Below are positions 1 to 9,290 of a stretch of DNA of 64,000 bases, one piece after another. Origin of the DNA: Apostichopus japonicus (taxonomy: Eukaryota; Echinodermata; Holothuroidea; Aspidochirotida; Stichopodidae); assembly GCF_037975245.1 (NCBI RefSeq), contig NC_092570.1, positions 7,563,001 through 7,627,000 of the forward strand, given 5' to 3'. Every line of letters begins with the position of its first letter. Position 1 is the stretch's first letter. Under the pieces are notes generated by a model. The model saw only the letters and a program-made list of their open reading frames with translations. It was not told the DNA's origin and did no database searches. The position numbers and the translations under genes are program-made.

Positions 1-830
1 CCTTTGAATCTCGTCGGAATTCTTCAGGCTGCGTTACCGGCAATCCTTTCTCTGACTGTACGTATTTCATTGCTGACATTACACGTGGCGTATAACTGTT
101 ACTACTCATGTCTCCAGCAGGCTGGGTCACCGACAAACCCATTATCTGACCTTATGTAATTCATTGCTGACATTACACGTGGCGTACAACTGTCACTGAT
201 CCTGTCTCTAGCAGGCTGGGTCACCGGGGTCCCATTCTCTGACAGTGTGTGTTGCATTTCTGACATCACACGTGGCATATAACTGTTACTGCTCCGGTCA
301 CTAGCAGGCTGGGTCACCGGCGTCCCATTCTCTGACAGTGTGTGTTGCATTTCTGACATCACACGTGGCATATAACTGTTACTGCTTCGGTCTCTAGCAG
401 GCTGGGTCACCGGCTTTCCATTCTCTGACAGTGTGTGTTGCATTTCTGACATCACACGTGGCATATAACTGTTACTGCTTCGGTCTCTAGCAGGCTGGGT
501 CACCGGCGTCCCATTCTCTGACCTTGTGTGTTGCATTTCTGACATCACACGTGGCATATAACTGTTACTGCTTCGGTCTCTAGCAGGCTGGGTCACCGGC
601 GTCCCATTCTCTGACCTTGCGTGTTTCATTGTTGACCACACCCGTGACGTATAACTGTTACTCCTCATGTCTCTAGCACGGTGGGTCACCGATTTGTCCG
701 TATTTCATTTCTTGTACCATCCACGTTGTATAAACCTCAGGTCATACTCCGGTACTCACACGGCTGAGTCACGCGAACTCCACTCTCCCCCTTTGGATCA
801 TTAAAGGATGATTTTATGGATAGACTACAC
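1..830 (-). pseudogene. 31-residue-repeat protein block A, frame-disrupted
   Basis: The minus strand here is a 93-bp tandem array encoding 31-residue units. The longest open stretch is 689 down to 102 (195 codons). Each unit reads xPVTQPA, then about seven residues rich in R, S and N, then YMPRVMSEM, then SENG. Five units are nearly identical at the DNA level. Homology continues past both ends but in other frames. One extra base near 133-138 shifts frame, after which the array continues open to the window edge with PVTQP and SSNSYTPRVM still readable. On the other side, about 700-800 holds two more units broken by a deletion near the SENG segment (about 700-725) and a further shift near 745. 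I do not recognise the family. No signal peptide or membrane segment is visible in the open part. It is either a decayed copy or a gene with assembly errors, and it runs off the left edge. Confidence 0.55.
102..689 (-). CDS. Open part of the 31-residue-repeat protein (unknown family)
   Basis: This is the intact reading frame inside block A: 195 residues made almost entirely of six 31-residue repeats. The repeats are hydrophilic, with one conserved aromatic (the Y of YMPRV) and conserved PVTQPA and SENG segments. The middle four differ at only a few positions, suggesting recent unequal crossing over or gene conversion. The methionine at 689 lies inside a repeat unit and is unlikely to be the true start. 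The stop at 102 is created by the frame shift near 133-138. The same pattern occurs on the same strand at 6496-6806, so the two are likely parts or relatives of one gene. Function is unknown. Confidence 0.4.
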   Translation of the reverse strand: MTHRARDMRSNSYTSRVWSTMKHARSENGTPVTQPARDRSSNSYMPRVMSEMQHTRSENGTPVTQPARDRSSNSYMPRVMSEMQHTLSENGKPVTQPARDRSSNSYMPRVMSEMQHTLSENGTPVTQPASDRSSNSYMPRVMSEMQHTLSENGTPVTQPARDRISDSCTPRVMSAMNYIRSDNGFVGDPACWRHE

Positions 831-1034
831 TTGACATGTTGAGACCATTTAAAATATTTCCAACAGTCCATAAGATATTTTTCTTCTCTTTACACTGTTC
901 CTTGTTTTTCCCCATCTTCTTTTTTTGACATAACGAAAAACATTGAATATTCGTGGATCAACAAGTATGAAGCGACTGGACTGTTAAGTCTAGAACACAG
1001 ACCATTTGGGAGATGTCCACAGAAACCGCACATT
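831..1034. other. Non-coding, nothing recognised
   Basis: AT-rich sequence between the repeat-protein block and a dispersed repeat. I see no coding or structural signal. Confidence 0.4.
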
Positions 1035-1216
1035 CATTGAAGACTCGCCCCAAACCGCGTGCCGCGCTCTGAAAAAAAAGTTAACTTTTCGTTGCTTGCA
1101 AATGACGTTTTCTTCTTTTCGCTACAAAATGCAAACAGTAATGAAACGTGATACCTTGTTATCTTTCATCTAGACATGAGATGTCCACGCTGCTATGTAC
1201 ACTGTGTTGTGGGTAT
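1035..1216 (+). repeat. Dispersed repeat, copy 1 (partner at 61014-61191)
   Basis: A segment of about 180 bp that recurs in the same orientation in an ACOT9 intron at 61014-61191, with roughly 90% identity by eye. Shared blocks include CATTGAAGACTCGCCCCAAAC at the start, TAATGAAACGTGATACCTTG in the middle and TGCACTGTGTTGTGGGTAT or a close variant at the end. Identity stops abruptly on both sides. I see no terminal inverted repeats, A/B boxes or tail, so the class is unknown. Confidence 0.75.
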
Positions 1217-2029
1217 ATTCCCCTCTGAAATCCCTCCGAACGACGCTTACCGCCGCAAAGGATTCGGAAACTTTACGAACTGTAATGGGTTGGTTGCAAC
1301 ACTGAAATTAAATTAACATAAAGAACAGTATTATTAGCAATTAATGGCCTTGGATATTGATGATAATTTATTGATACAAATTCACACATACATACATATA
1401 TACAAAAAATAACAAGAAACAAATTATTATTATACAAGCAATTTTAATATGCAAGCATGATAATAAAAAAGTTTAAAGTTATCAAAAGCACTTGTCCTGA
1501 TGCTTCTTAAATAATCAGATATTGACGAAGGTCCAATTAAACCAATCGTTGGAAGGGGAGGCGCAACGGGTCAAAGGGGAATGGGGAGTTCGTCCAAGCA
1601 GTTTATTTCTTAGTTGGATGGCATTATTGGCAGAATTTGAATCCTGATATATCAAAGTCCAACAAATGATGAAACCACGATCACTTCAAAAGGAAAGCCT
1701 CGTCAGGTTGGAACCGATATAAAAGATACTTTCTCTGATATATCAATACATGTGGTTAATCATATAACTATATGTGAAGTTTCTTTATTGAGAGAAATTC
1801 CTTCCTTCTATGAACATTCCCAGCAGATCGCCCACCCCCCCCCCCCCCAACCATCCATTAAAATGTAATTTTCACTGACCATATAAGAGACTGAAATCAG
1901 AATTATCACTCCTTTGCAGAAGACAAGTCAAACGGTTGCCAAGTGGTCAACTTCATGTAATTGATAGATAGACCACCCAGTTGAGACCATTTTTTATATA
2001 CTGTATTTCATGTCCCGCTTCAAAGCACT
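1217..2029. other. Non-coding, with a poly-C tract
   Basis: AT-rich sequence with no recognisable gene. A C homopolymer tract lies near 1832-1850, and an ATAC-rich stretch occurs near 1384-1405. Confidence 0.4.
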
Positions 2030-2660
2030 CGTGCTGACAGTATGAGTATCATTTTGAGCTAAGCCAAAGCCTTCATCTGAGGTATATAGCTATCACGCGA
2101 TTTTGTCAGTATGAGTTCTTTGATACACGAAATCAGAGGGCAGAGTAGAGAGGTATTAGAAATAGCATCAGATGAAGGTTAGGAACTGTTGATACTGTCA
2201 GTATGAGTTCTTTGATGCATGAAATGAGAGGGCAGAGTAGAGAGGTATTAGCAATAAGATCAGATGAAGGTTAGGAACTGTTGATACTGTCAGTATGAGC
2301 AGGGAGCTGCTACTCTAACTAGTAGCAGCTCCCTGGTATGAGTGCTTTGATGCATGAAATGAGAGGGCAGAGTAGAGAGGTATTAGCAATAGGATCAGAT
2401 GAAGGTTAGGAACTGTTCATACTGTCAGTATGAGTTCTTTGATGGAATGAGAGGGCAGAGTAGAGAGGTATTAGTACTAGGATCAGATGAAGGTTAGGAA
2501 CTGTTCATACTGTCAGTATGAGTGCTTTGATGCATGAAATGAGAGGACAGTTTAGAGAGGTATTATCATAAGGATCAGATGAAGGTTAGGAACTGTTCAT
2601 ACTGTCAGTATGAGTGCTTTGATGCATGAAATTGGAGGACAGTTTAGAGAGGTATTAGCA
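2030..2660 (+). repeat. 92-bp tandem repeat array
   Basis: The phrase AGTATGAG recurs at 2108, 2200, 2292, 2427, 2515 and 2607, giving a 92-bp period (one unit is 88). Each unit also carries a GAGAGGGCAGAGTAGAGAGG block and GGATCAGATGAAGGTTAGG. The one long interval (2292 to 2427, 135 bp) is exactly 43 bp too long because of a 36-bp palindrome plus its 7-bp duplication. Both ends of the array are degenerate. Confidence 0.9.
2300..2335. mobile_element. 36-bp palindromic insertion with 7-bp duplication
   Basis: Arms CAGGGAGCTGCTACT and AGTAGCAGCTCCCTG pair perfectly around a 6-base centre. The insert is flanked by GTATGAG at 2293-2299 and 2336-2342. Removing the palindrome and one GTATGAG restores the 92-bp period of the host array, which shows it is an insertion. 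CAGGG...CCCTG ends resemble hAT-type termini, although hAT duplications are usually 8 bp. Confidence 0.8.
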
Positions 2661-4300
2661 TGGCATAACTGTCCCATCTGACTGGATATACTTCATATCG
2701 CTTTTATAATCTTTTCATAGATATCTTTGTGGTGACGAAATCACTCAAACAGTTAATTTACCCATCGAAACAATGTTGACAACTCAACGCGGTGATAATT
2801 TTAAAGCGGTTGTCTATATTAGCAGACTTTGATAACCTGCAGTTTTCAAACTTATTTTCAGGTCAGATATGTTCTCAAGTATATGTACGTATATTCCACA
2901 CGAACTTAAAAAAAAGCCTGTACCATAAAATTGGTTACGGAACAGTGGTTTAATTTGTATTATTTTCGTACCATGCGAAACTGCCTCGTGACCCCCTGTT
3001 TTTTCCAACTGAGTAATTTTGTTATTCTGCGGTTATTCTGGGGTATTCCTTCAATGACGAAAAGTTTGGGAGCACTTATGGCTATATATAAAGCACCCAT
3101 GCAGTGTATATATGGCTTGATGAGTTTGTACTGTGAATATTAGTATGAACTCTTTGAGTTTTATAACACCGCAGTAACACACGTTAGACCTGTCAGCAGA
3201 TGCTACTGTGGAATAATTATTAATAGAATACTTCATTACTCACAAGCCGTTTCAACTAATGACTGGTTAGGAGTCTACACAACTTTTCCTGTGTTTGACT
3301 AGTAAGGATACCATGTAAAGATGGTTGAAATTGCAGATCTTAAGTGTTTTACAGTAAATGTGTGATTATTGACGAAACCTGTAGAATAGTTTGGTTAGAC
3401 CAATCAATCATTATGCATAGCATTTAGTGTTAGTATTTTCCGTTTGTAAGTCCTTACCGGTAGCAACTATAGTTATAAATGCAACACATGTTAAGATATT
3501 ATGACACACATCAGTTTTACCTGATTAACGGTAACTCACCTTAACCAGTTTGAACTGATAAAGCATTGTGCTACCTATCGTGTGCTACATATACCACCCT
3601 TAGCAACACATTAGCCTAACCACTGGTATATACCATACTCCGAAACATGCAATCTGCTTTCCTTCATTACGTATCCATTCGGGGTGTTTTTAATTGACCC
3701 CAAAAAAAAGGGAAAGTTACAATTTCTTAACTTTTCTCCCTCTTTGACCCAGTATACTGATAGGAAACTGCAAAGCTTTGAATTTCAGACTTGATTTTTT
3801 TTTTGTCGAGCACCGTACCCTGTATAAGGTGTCGTCTGCCAGTGACTGCCGTGTGATTAACGTAAACATTACCAGCGTAAAAGGATATCAATTGACCTTT
3901 GAACTCTGAAGGTTAGGGGGGGGGGGGATGTTGCAAAGTCTGGAACAAGTTAAAAGGGGTGCAGTGGTGAAAGTGTCTTTTTACAAATTTAGCCAAAACG
4001 CAGTTCCGCAAGTTTCGTCATCCGCAGTTATATCGACTCGAAGATGAAGCCATTTTTTCTCTCTGGTCAGACAGCATCCAGTAACTGCTTGTCAGGGGTT
4101 CGTGTTACAATACATACTGTAATTGTGAGATTGCAGAATGTAACAGTACAGTGGCTTCAGCGTTTTCGATTTTCGTATTAAGCATGAGCTGTCTATAATT
4201 ACTGATAACATTAAAACCACAGATATTAATTTAGAAAAAAAAAGGAATTCACTTACCTGCATTTCCATTGCCACTAAATCACAGCATAATAATTTGCTGT
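2661..4300. other. Non-coding, nothing recognised
   Basis: AT-rich sequence with scattered short open frames that lack coding character. There is a G homopolymer near 3917-3928. No repeat partner was noticed. Confidence 0.35.
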
Positions 4301-5040
4301 AGAAAGAGTTTCTTCTCTGGCTGACGATCTAACTGCGATTAATTATATGGAATAACAACATATCTGCCAACTTCTTGATTTTAACATGTTGTCGTACGCT
4401 GATTGGATGGATTCGAGGATACCTTCACACACACCCACTCTGTCAACCAATCCAGTGTAAGAACAGCCCCTCGTTTGTAACGTGCGTGAACCCATTGTTT
4501 AACCATGAAAGTGCCATGTGACTCATTTCCGTTTGCCCTCGGTGAAGCATGGAGGTAAGTAACAAAAGCGTTTGTTTTTAAACTTTGCTGCGATAATATT
4601 AAAAACCTTACTGTAGATTCTCATTTACAGTCGTTTAAAATGGTGTTGCAAACTTTTAATTGCTGTGAATTTGCATGAATTCCAATAACTTATCTAATAA
4701 CTGAAATAGGCTACCAACACGTATATAAGCTATGATACGGTTAAAAGTAATCGTTGCATTTTGTTGTTGTTGTTGTCTATTTACCTAATCTCGAGTCATG
4801 ACAAAATACTATTCGACTATTTCCACATATACCTCCAATAGGCCTCCACTCACACCCCCGACACACCTTCCATGAACAGCCAATCACAGCGTTATTGCAT
4901 TCAGGCCAGCTGAAGCGTGAAGGTCGACGGGGTTGAATACAACTTTCCAACAGGGAATTCCCCGATTAGTCAGCTATTGCGAAGTCAACGGAAGAAGGAT
5001 GGTGCAATGCTAGTTTAAATGTCCTTCCGTCACGATCGAA
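4301..5040. other. Unique region, one weak first-exon candidate
   Basis: A short + strand frame starts at 4505 (ACCATGA context) and runs 50 nt into the strong donor AG|GTAAGT at 4555. Upstream there are CCAAT-like words near 4448. This could be the first exon of a + strand gene, but no downstream exon was identified, so I do not call it as a gene. Confidence 0.2.
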
Positions 5041-5042
5041 AT

Positions 5043-5063
5043 GAATAATAATAATAATAATTT
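5043..5063. repeat. ATA/AAT trinucleotide microsatellite
   Basis: About six AAT units followed by AT-rich sequence. A second small feature nearby is a 25-bp-spaced direct duplication of AGTCTCCATGTACGGGAACTG at about 5144 and 5169. Confidence 0.7.
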
Positions 5064-5340
5064 ATTTTGTAAAGCGTAAAATCCACAAAAGTGCTCTAAA
5101 ACGCTATGTAACAGCAAATAAGAAATATAAAAATATGACACAAAAGTCTCCATGTACGGGAACTGAATAGAGTCTCCATGTACGGGAACTGGGTTTGATA
5201 GTGGATCAAATTGTTTGTTTTTTGTTTTGTTTTTCATGCTCAGGTTCTGTCTCTCCAGACTGTTCTCCAAAAGTATGGTGTGATTCTTTTCGATAACAAC
5301 ATCTAGTTTACCTTTATTCCAAAATAAGGTCAAAGGGTCC

Positions 5341-5800
5341 CTGCCAATTGTTATGAATGATTATGAATAAGGGGGAGGGGGTACTCTTCAAATATTTACA
5401 GGGGACATATACTTTACTATTTTAACTACCCTTATAAGCACTTTAAGCCTTCCAAACGTAGGAATAATAACATATTAAAAATATTCTGAAAAAGAACAAC
5501 AAGGCACTGAAGAAAATTTCTCTGGCGATGAGCAATTTATTACATTTCCAATGTAATTACTGATCATCATTAAAATGACCGTCATTAAAATGGAGATATT
5601 ACATTTGAATGTTTGGAATTTTTAGAAACATGAAGGCACTTTTAAAATCTGGGAAGGCAATATAGCTGCTCGGCATACAAGAATGAAAATGAACAATAAA
5701 ATATAAATATGAAAAAGGACAGCTAATAAACCAGAAAGAAACCTATTCGTATATGTTAACTTCTTGTTTCGTAATAACATGATTGATGATGTAACACCAT
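5341..5800. other. Non-coding AT-rich sequence
   Basis: No recognisable gene or repeat partner between the microsatellite region and the LINE fragment. Confidence 0.35.
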
Positions 5801-6202
5801 TACAATGACGAGCGACTCAAGGCATTGCCTTCTATATGATGACCTTTATTACCACCTTTATTTCGACAATTTATCCTTTACCGACTTTTTCATGTTTGCT
5901 AATAGTAGTTGTACCAGAGGTCATTGTCTTAAACTCTAAACGTCACATAGTAGGATTAATATTCGGCATAACTTTTTTTCTAATAGGGTTGTGAATGAGT
6001 GGAATGGTTTGCCTGAGAAAGTTGTACTTGCAAGTAGTGTCAATGGGTTTAAGAACGCTTTGGACAAGCACTTTAAGCATTGTAATCGGGTCTGAGTGTT
6101 TGCGTCTTCATTATTTTTCTCTCTCTATAGGGTCCTTGATGGGGACTTAAGTGTCCCTCCTGATCCTTTTTTTTCTACTAAACTAAACTAAACTAAACTA
6201 AA
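5800..6202 (+). mobile_element. 5'-truncated non-LTR retrotransposon (LINE) 3' end
   Basis: From about 5838 the + strand frame reads as the C-terminus of a LINE reverse-transcriptase polyprotein. It contains FANSSCTRGHCLKL, a stop codon near 5941, then IRHNFFSNRVVNEWNGLP and KVVLASSVNGFKNALDKHF, ending at TGA 6093-6095. This FFSNRVVNxWNxLP / VVxASSxxxFKxxLD pattern is typical of the tail of CR1/Jockey-like LINE ORF2. A roughly 100-nt 3' UTR follows, then an (ACTAA)n tail ending near 6202. The internal stop and missing 5' part make it a dead copy. The exact 5' limit is uncertain. Confidence 0.8.
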
Positions 6203-6399
6203 TCATTAACGTCATTATTGAAGTAGAGGAGGGGGAGGGAAATATATGCACTTTGTTCGAAAACATATATTATTGTTCAGGAAAAACGAAACTAATTATA
6301 CAAGATGATTCATAAAAGTAATAGAAATTAAATGTTTCAAAAAATTTAGGATAGTACTCTAAAAACATATTGCCCAATCAGCTTTGAAGAGTTGAAACT

Positions 6400-6806
6400 C
6401 CGTTAATGTCTGTTTACTTTCTGTTTCGTAACAGGCAGGTCGAGTCACTGGCAATCTGCTGGCACTATCTGAGACGCATATACGCTCTCTGTCCTTTATT
6501 TATCGACAGGGTGTGTGACGGGAAGTCCATTCTCTGATCTTCGGTGGTTTCCGTTAGTGTCATCATTAAAAAGTACTAACGCTGGCCGTATACTTGTTGA
6601 GTATTCAGCAGGCTGAGTAACTGGAAGTCCATTTTGCGATATTCTGTAGTTTACTTCCCTTACCATCCGTGGCATATAAACGGGAGCTCTCCTCCGGTGT
6701 ACAGCCGGCTGGGTCACTACCAGTCCACCGTCTCTTCCTCCATAGTTCACTGCTCCTGATTCAGCAGGATGAGTCACAGGATGACCATTCTCTGATGTTT
6801 GGTAAT
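6400..6806 (-). pseudogene. 31-residue-repeat protein block B (exon plus degenerate unit)
   Basis: The minus strand from 6806 to 6496 is an open exon. It begins just after a good acceptor (polypyrimidine then TTTTCAG, read on the minus strand at 6807-6820). It carries three to four units of the block A type: SENGHPVTHPAE, LVVTQPAVHRR with VYMPRMVREVNY and SQNG, then LPVTQPAEYS, then SENGLPVTHP, and stops at 6496. A further unit, SDSASRLPVTRPA, is readable at about 6470-6430 in a different frame, so the stop at 6496 probably reflects a frame shift. Units are more diverged than in block A. The incoming splice phase leaves one base to an upstream exon that I could not find. Function is unknown. 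Confidence 0.5.
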
Positions 6807-6942
6807 CTGAAAAGAAATTATCACTAAAGAGATTAAAACATCCAACAAATATCGTTTTTAATTTAAGTACCGTAGATTCTTGTCTTTGGCAGGGTCGTCT
6901 CTAGAGGGTTTGTGGGGGTGTCTCACCCCCCCCCCCTTAAAC

Positions 6943-7338
6943 CAGTGGCGGAGCTAGGGGTATTGGTCAGAGGGGCGAGAATGGTCTATAGGGGCGCTTT
7001 CGGCACTATCTAAGCGGAACGCCACCACAGGTTGGCGTGGAGCCTACAGATTTTTTTCAGTAAAGATACTCCCTAGATCGCCGGAAATGACCCTCTCTGG
7101 GCCTTGCTAATTTGCAGATAAACGAACAATAAATAGCCGTTAGAGCATTTTGTCAGAAAATTGCAGCAAGAAAATGTGAGAAATGTCAATAGGTAGATGA
7201 GAGCGCAATCAAAAAGTCAATAATCGCGAATACGTAAAAAGTGGTAAAAAGCTGAAAAGGGCGCCAGCAGTCCATTGGAGTCCGTCAGGGGGGAGGGCGT
7301 TCGCCCTCCCCCCTGACTGTATGGACGCTCCGCCACTG
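6943..7338 (+). mobile_element. hAT-like MITE, 396 bp, copy 1
   Basis: Termini CAGTGGCGGAGC and GCTCCGCCACTG are inverted repeats. The 8-bp flanks CCTTAAAC and CCCCAAAC match at six positions, as expected for an old hAT duplication. The element is the same length as the copy at 23512-23907. It carries the GCGCCACC / GGTTGGCG module near 7006-7050 and no coding capacity. Confidence 0.85.
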
Positions 7339-7360
7339 CCCCAAACTTGGTAAAACTGAC

Positions 7361-7395
7361 GAGTGCGACAGTCGGAATTTCCGACTGTCGCACTC
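7361..7395. repeat. 35-bp perfect palindrome
   Basis: Arms GAGTGCGACAGTCGGAA and TTCCGACTGTCGCACTC pair perfectly around one T. It lies 22 bp after the hAT-like MITE. No clear target duplication is seen. Confidence 0.85.
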
Positions 7396-7603
7396 TAGTT
7401 TATCTAGGCCTATTCATTTATTCCTGTGATTGTGCATGACCTAAAATTTGATAAAGTTCGGTCAAAATTGACCTTTAATCAGTCATATTTACCACGTTTT
7501 CCTTGCCACTTTGAGAAATTGTATCTCGCGATTCTCATACTCCACCGTACAAAACTTCGTATGATATTGAATACTCCAAAAAAATGCCTAATAGAACTAC
7601 CGT

Positions 7604-7991
7604 CATTGGCGTAGGAGCCCAATTTGATTTGGGAAGTGGGGGGGGGGGGGGCTGTAAAGTCTTGCCCTAAAAATATAACCAAAATTTTTGGCGCGCTCCG
7701 CGTGCGTTCCACATGTTAATTGGCATATCAAATAGGCATGCATCGGTTTTTACATCGCATGCCAAAAACATACAATCATTTGCTGTGTAATTACCCTTCC
7801 ATATTGGTTAAAATTATGGGGGAAGTCGTTACAATATTAATGGTAATAATCATATAAGTTTAACTACTGAAAAACACATTGTTATTATCTTTATTTCATT
7901 ATCTTTCTTTCTTTCTTAGGTACCCGAAAAGTTATCAGCATATTGCCCAAATTTTCACAAATATATTTGGTTGGGGTTGGGGGGGGGGGAT
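7604..7991 (+). mobile_element. CATAGGCGTAGG-family element, 3' end missing
   Basis: It begins CATTGGCGTAGGAGC and matches the element at 55153-55544 along its length, including TTGATTTGGG, CAAGTCGTTACAA, ATTACCCTTCCATATTGGTT and the C-rich or G-rich end. The matching 3' terminal repeat is absent; the element stops in a G tract near 7991. Confidence 0.7.
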
Positions 7992-8857
7992 AATAAGTTT
8001 GTGAAATGAGTGCCAGTGGGTACAAATGTATCGGAAAAAGTTCGCAACAAAAGTGCAGTCGCGACAGATCGGGTGTCTGACTGACACTGACCGTATCGTT
8101 GACAAGTAGCGCGAGGGTGGGGGAGGGGGTACAAGGCAGCAGTCGGAATTTTCTGGGTTCAAAACCCATCCAGTTGGATTTTTCAGCCACTACACACCCC
8201 AATCATCAGGCCTTAGCTACGGCCCTGGGCTTTGGTGAATGATTTTACAAAACAAAGCGATCACTACTCAAAGCGTGGTTGACCCTGGTTGAGATATAGG
8301 TCAAACTAAGACGCCCTCTAAATCGGGTCCTTTTAAAGTTACTAACTGGGAGTGGGAGGGCTTGGATTCCCGTCCACTGTTTACCCCAACTGCAGTTGAG
8401 AAAATTTCAGCTCCCTTTTTGTTCCCAAACGATATTTATTATTACAACAATTAATAATCGTTAGCAGAACTAGATAAAAATGTCTCATAATTTCCCATTA
8501 TTCACCAATGTTGGCTGTATTTATGGAAAATCTTCGACATTTATCCTCATACAGGCTTCACCTTGGCATATTGCTCTCAAATTATCTCTCCGTTGATGCA
8601 AAAATTATAGCCGCATTTAGAATCAAATAAACTGACAAATTGCTCTCAGTCGGAGATAAGAAGGTCAACAAAATTTACTCATTTATATTACACGTCAATT
8701 CAGAGATTCTTGCATCTTAAGAATGTGATATGTAACTGAGCAGAAATTTCAATTTTATGCAAAGATGTTATATTTCTTTATATTTTAAACTATTTACTCG
8801 AAAGTTTGCACTTTTTTGTTTTATCTCAATCGTTTTCGATATCATTCTCTGATATCA
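7992..8857. other. Non-coding, nothing recognised
   Basis: No gene, repeat partner or terminal-repeat structure was found here. Confidence 0.3.
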
Positions 8858-9290
8858 TTCTCTATCACACCATACCAACAACCGAGGGGGACGGTATCAT
8901 TTAGGGTGTTATTTACACCCAAACGGGAAGCAAAGTCTCATCTACCGTTTATATACGGTTTTTCAACACGTTTGGCTCACAAATCAAATCTGTAACTCAG
9001 TATCATTTGAGGGGGGCCAAAAAAAGAAGCTGACGTCACCCTCTATCACCCCATGCCAACAAACTTCGGCGGACGGTATCATTTAGGGTGTTATTAACAC
9101 CCAAACGGGAAGCAAAGTCTCATCTACCGTTTATATATGGGTTTTTAACACGATTTTTGGCTAACAAATCAACTCTGTAACTAAGTATCATTGGGGGGGG
9201 AGCAAAAAAGAAGCTGACGTCACCCTCTATCACCCCATGCCAGCAAACCTCGGGGGACGGTATCATTTAGGGTGTTATTAACACCTAAAC
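8858..9290 (+). repeat. Satellite of about 184 bp, forward array
   Basis: Two full units and one partial. The phrase CTCTATCACCCCATGCCA recurs at 9041 and 9225 (period 184). Each unit holds GGTATCATTTAGGGTGTTATT followed by AACACCC (a short palindrome, GGGTGTTA/TAACACCC), then GCAAAGTCTCATCTACCG. The same satellite runs in the opposite orientation at 14410-15690. Confidence 0.85.

Noticed and set aside
4505-4554. Possible first exon (MKVPCDSFPF..., strong GTAAGT donor)
   Set aside because: No second exon or family match; recorded only as a weak candidate in the region entry.
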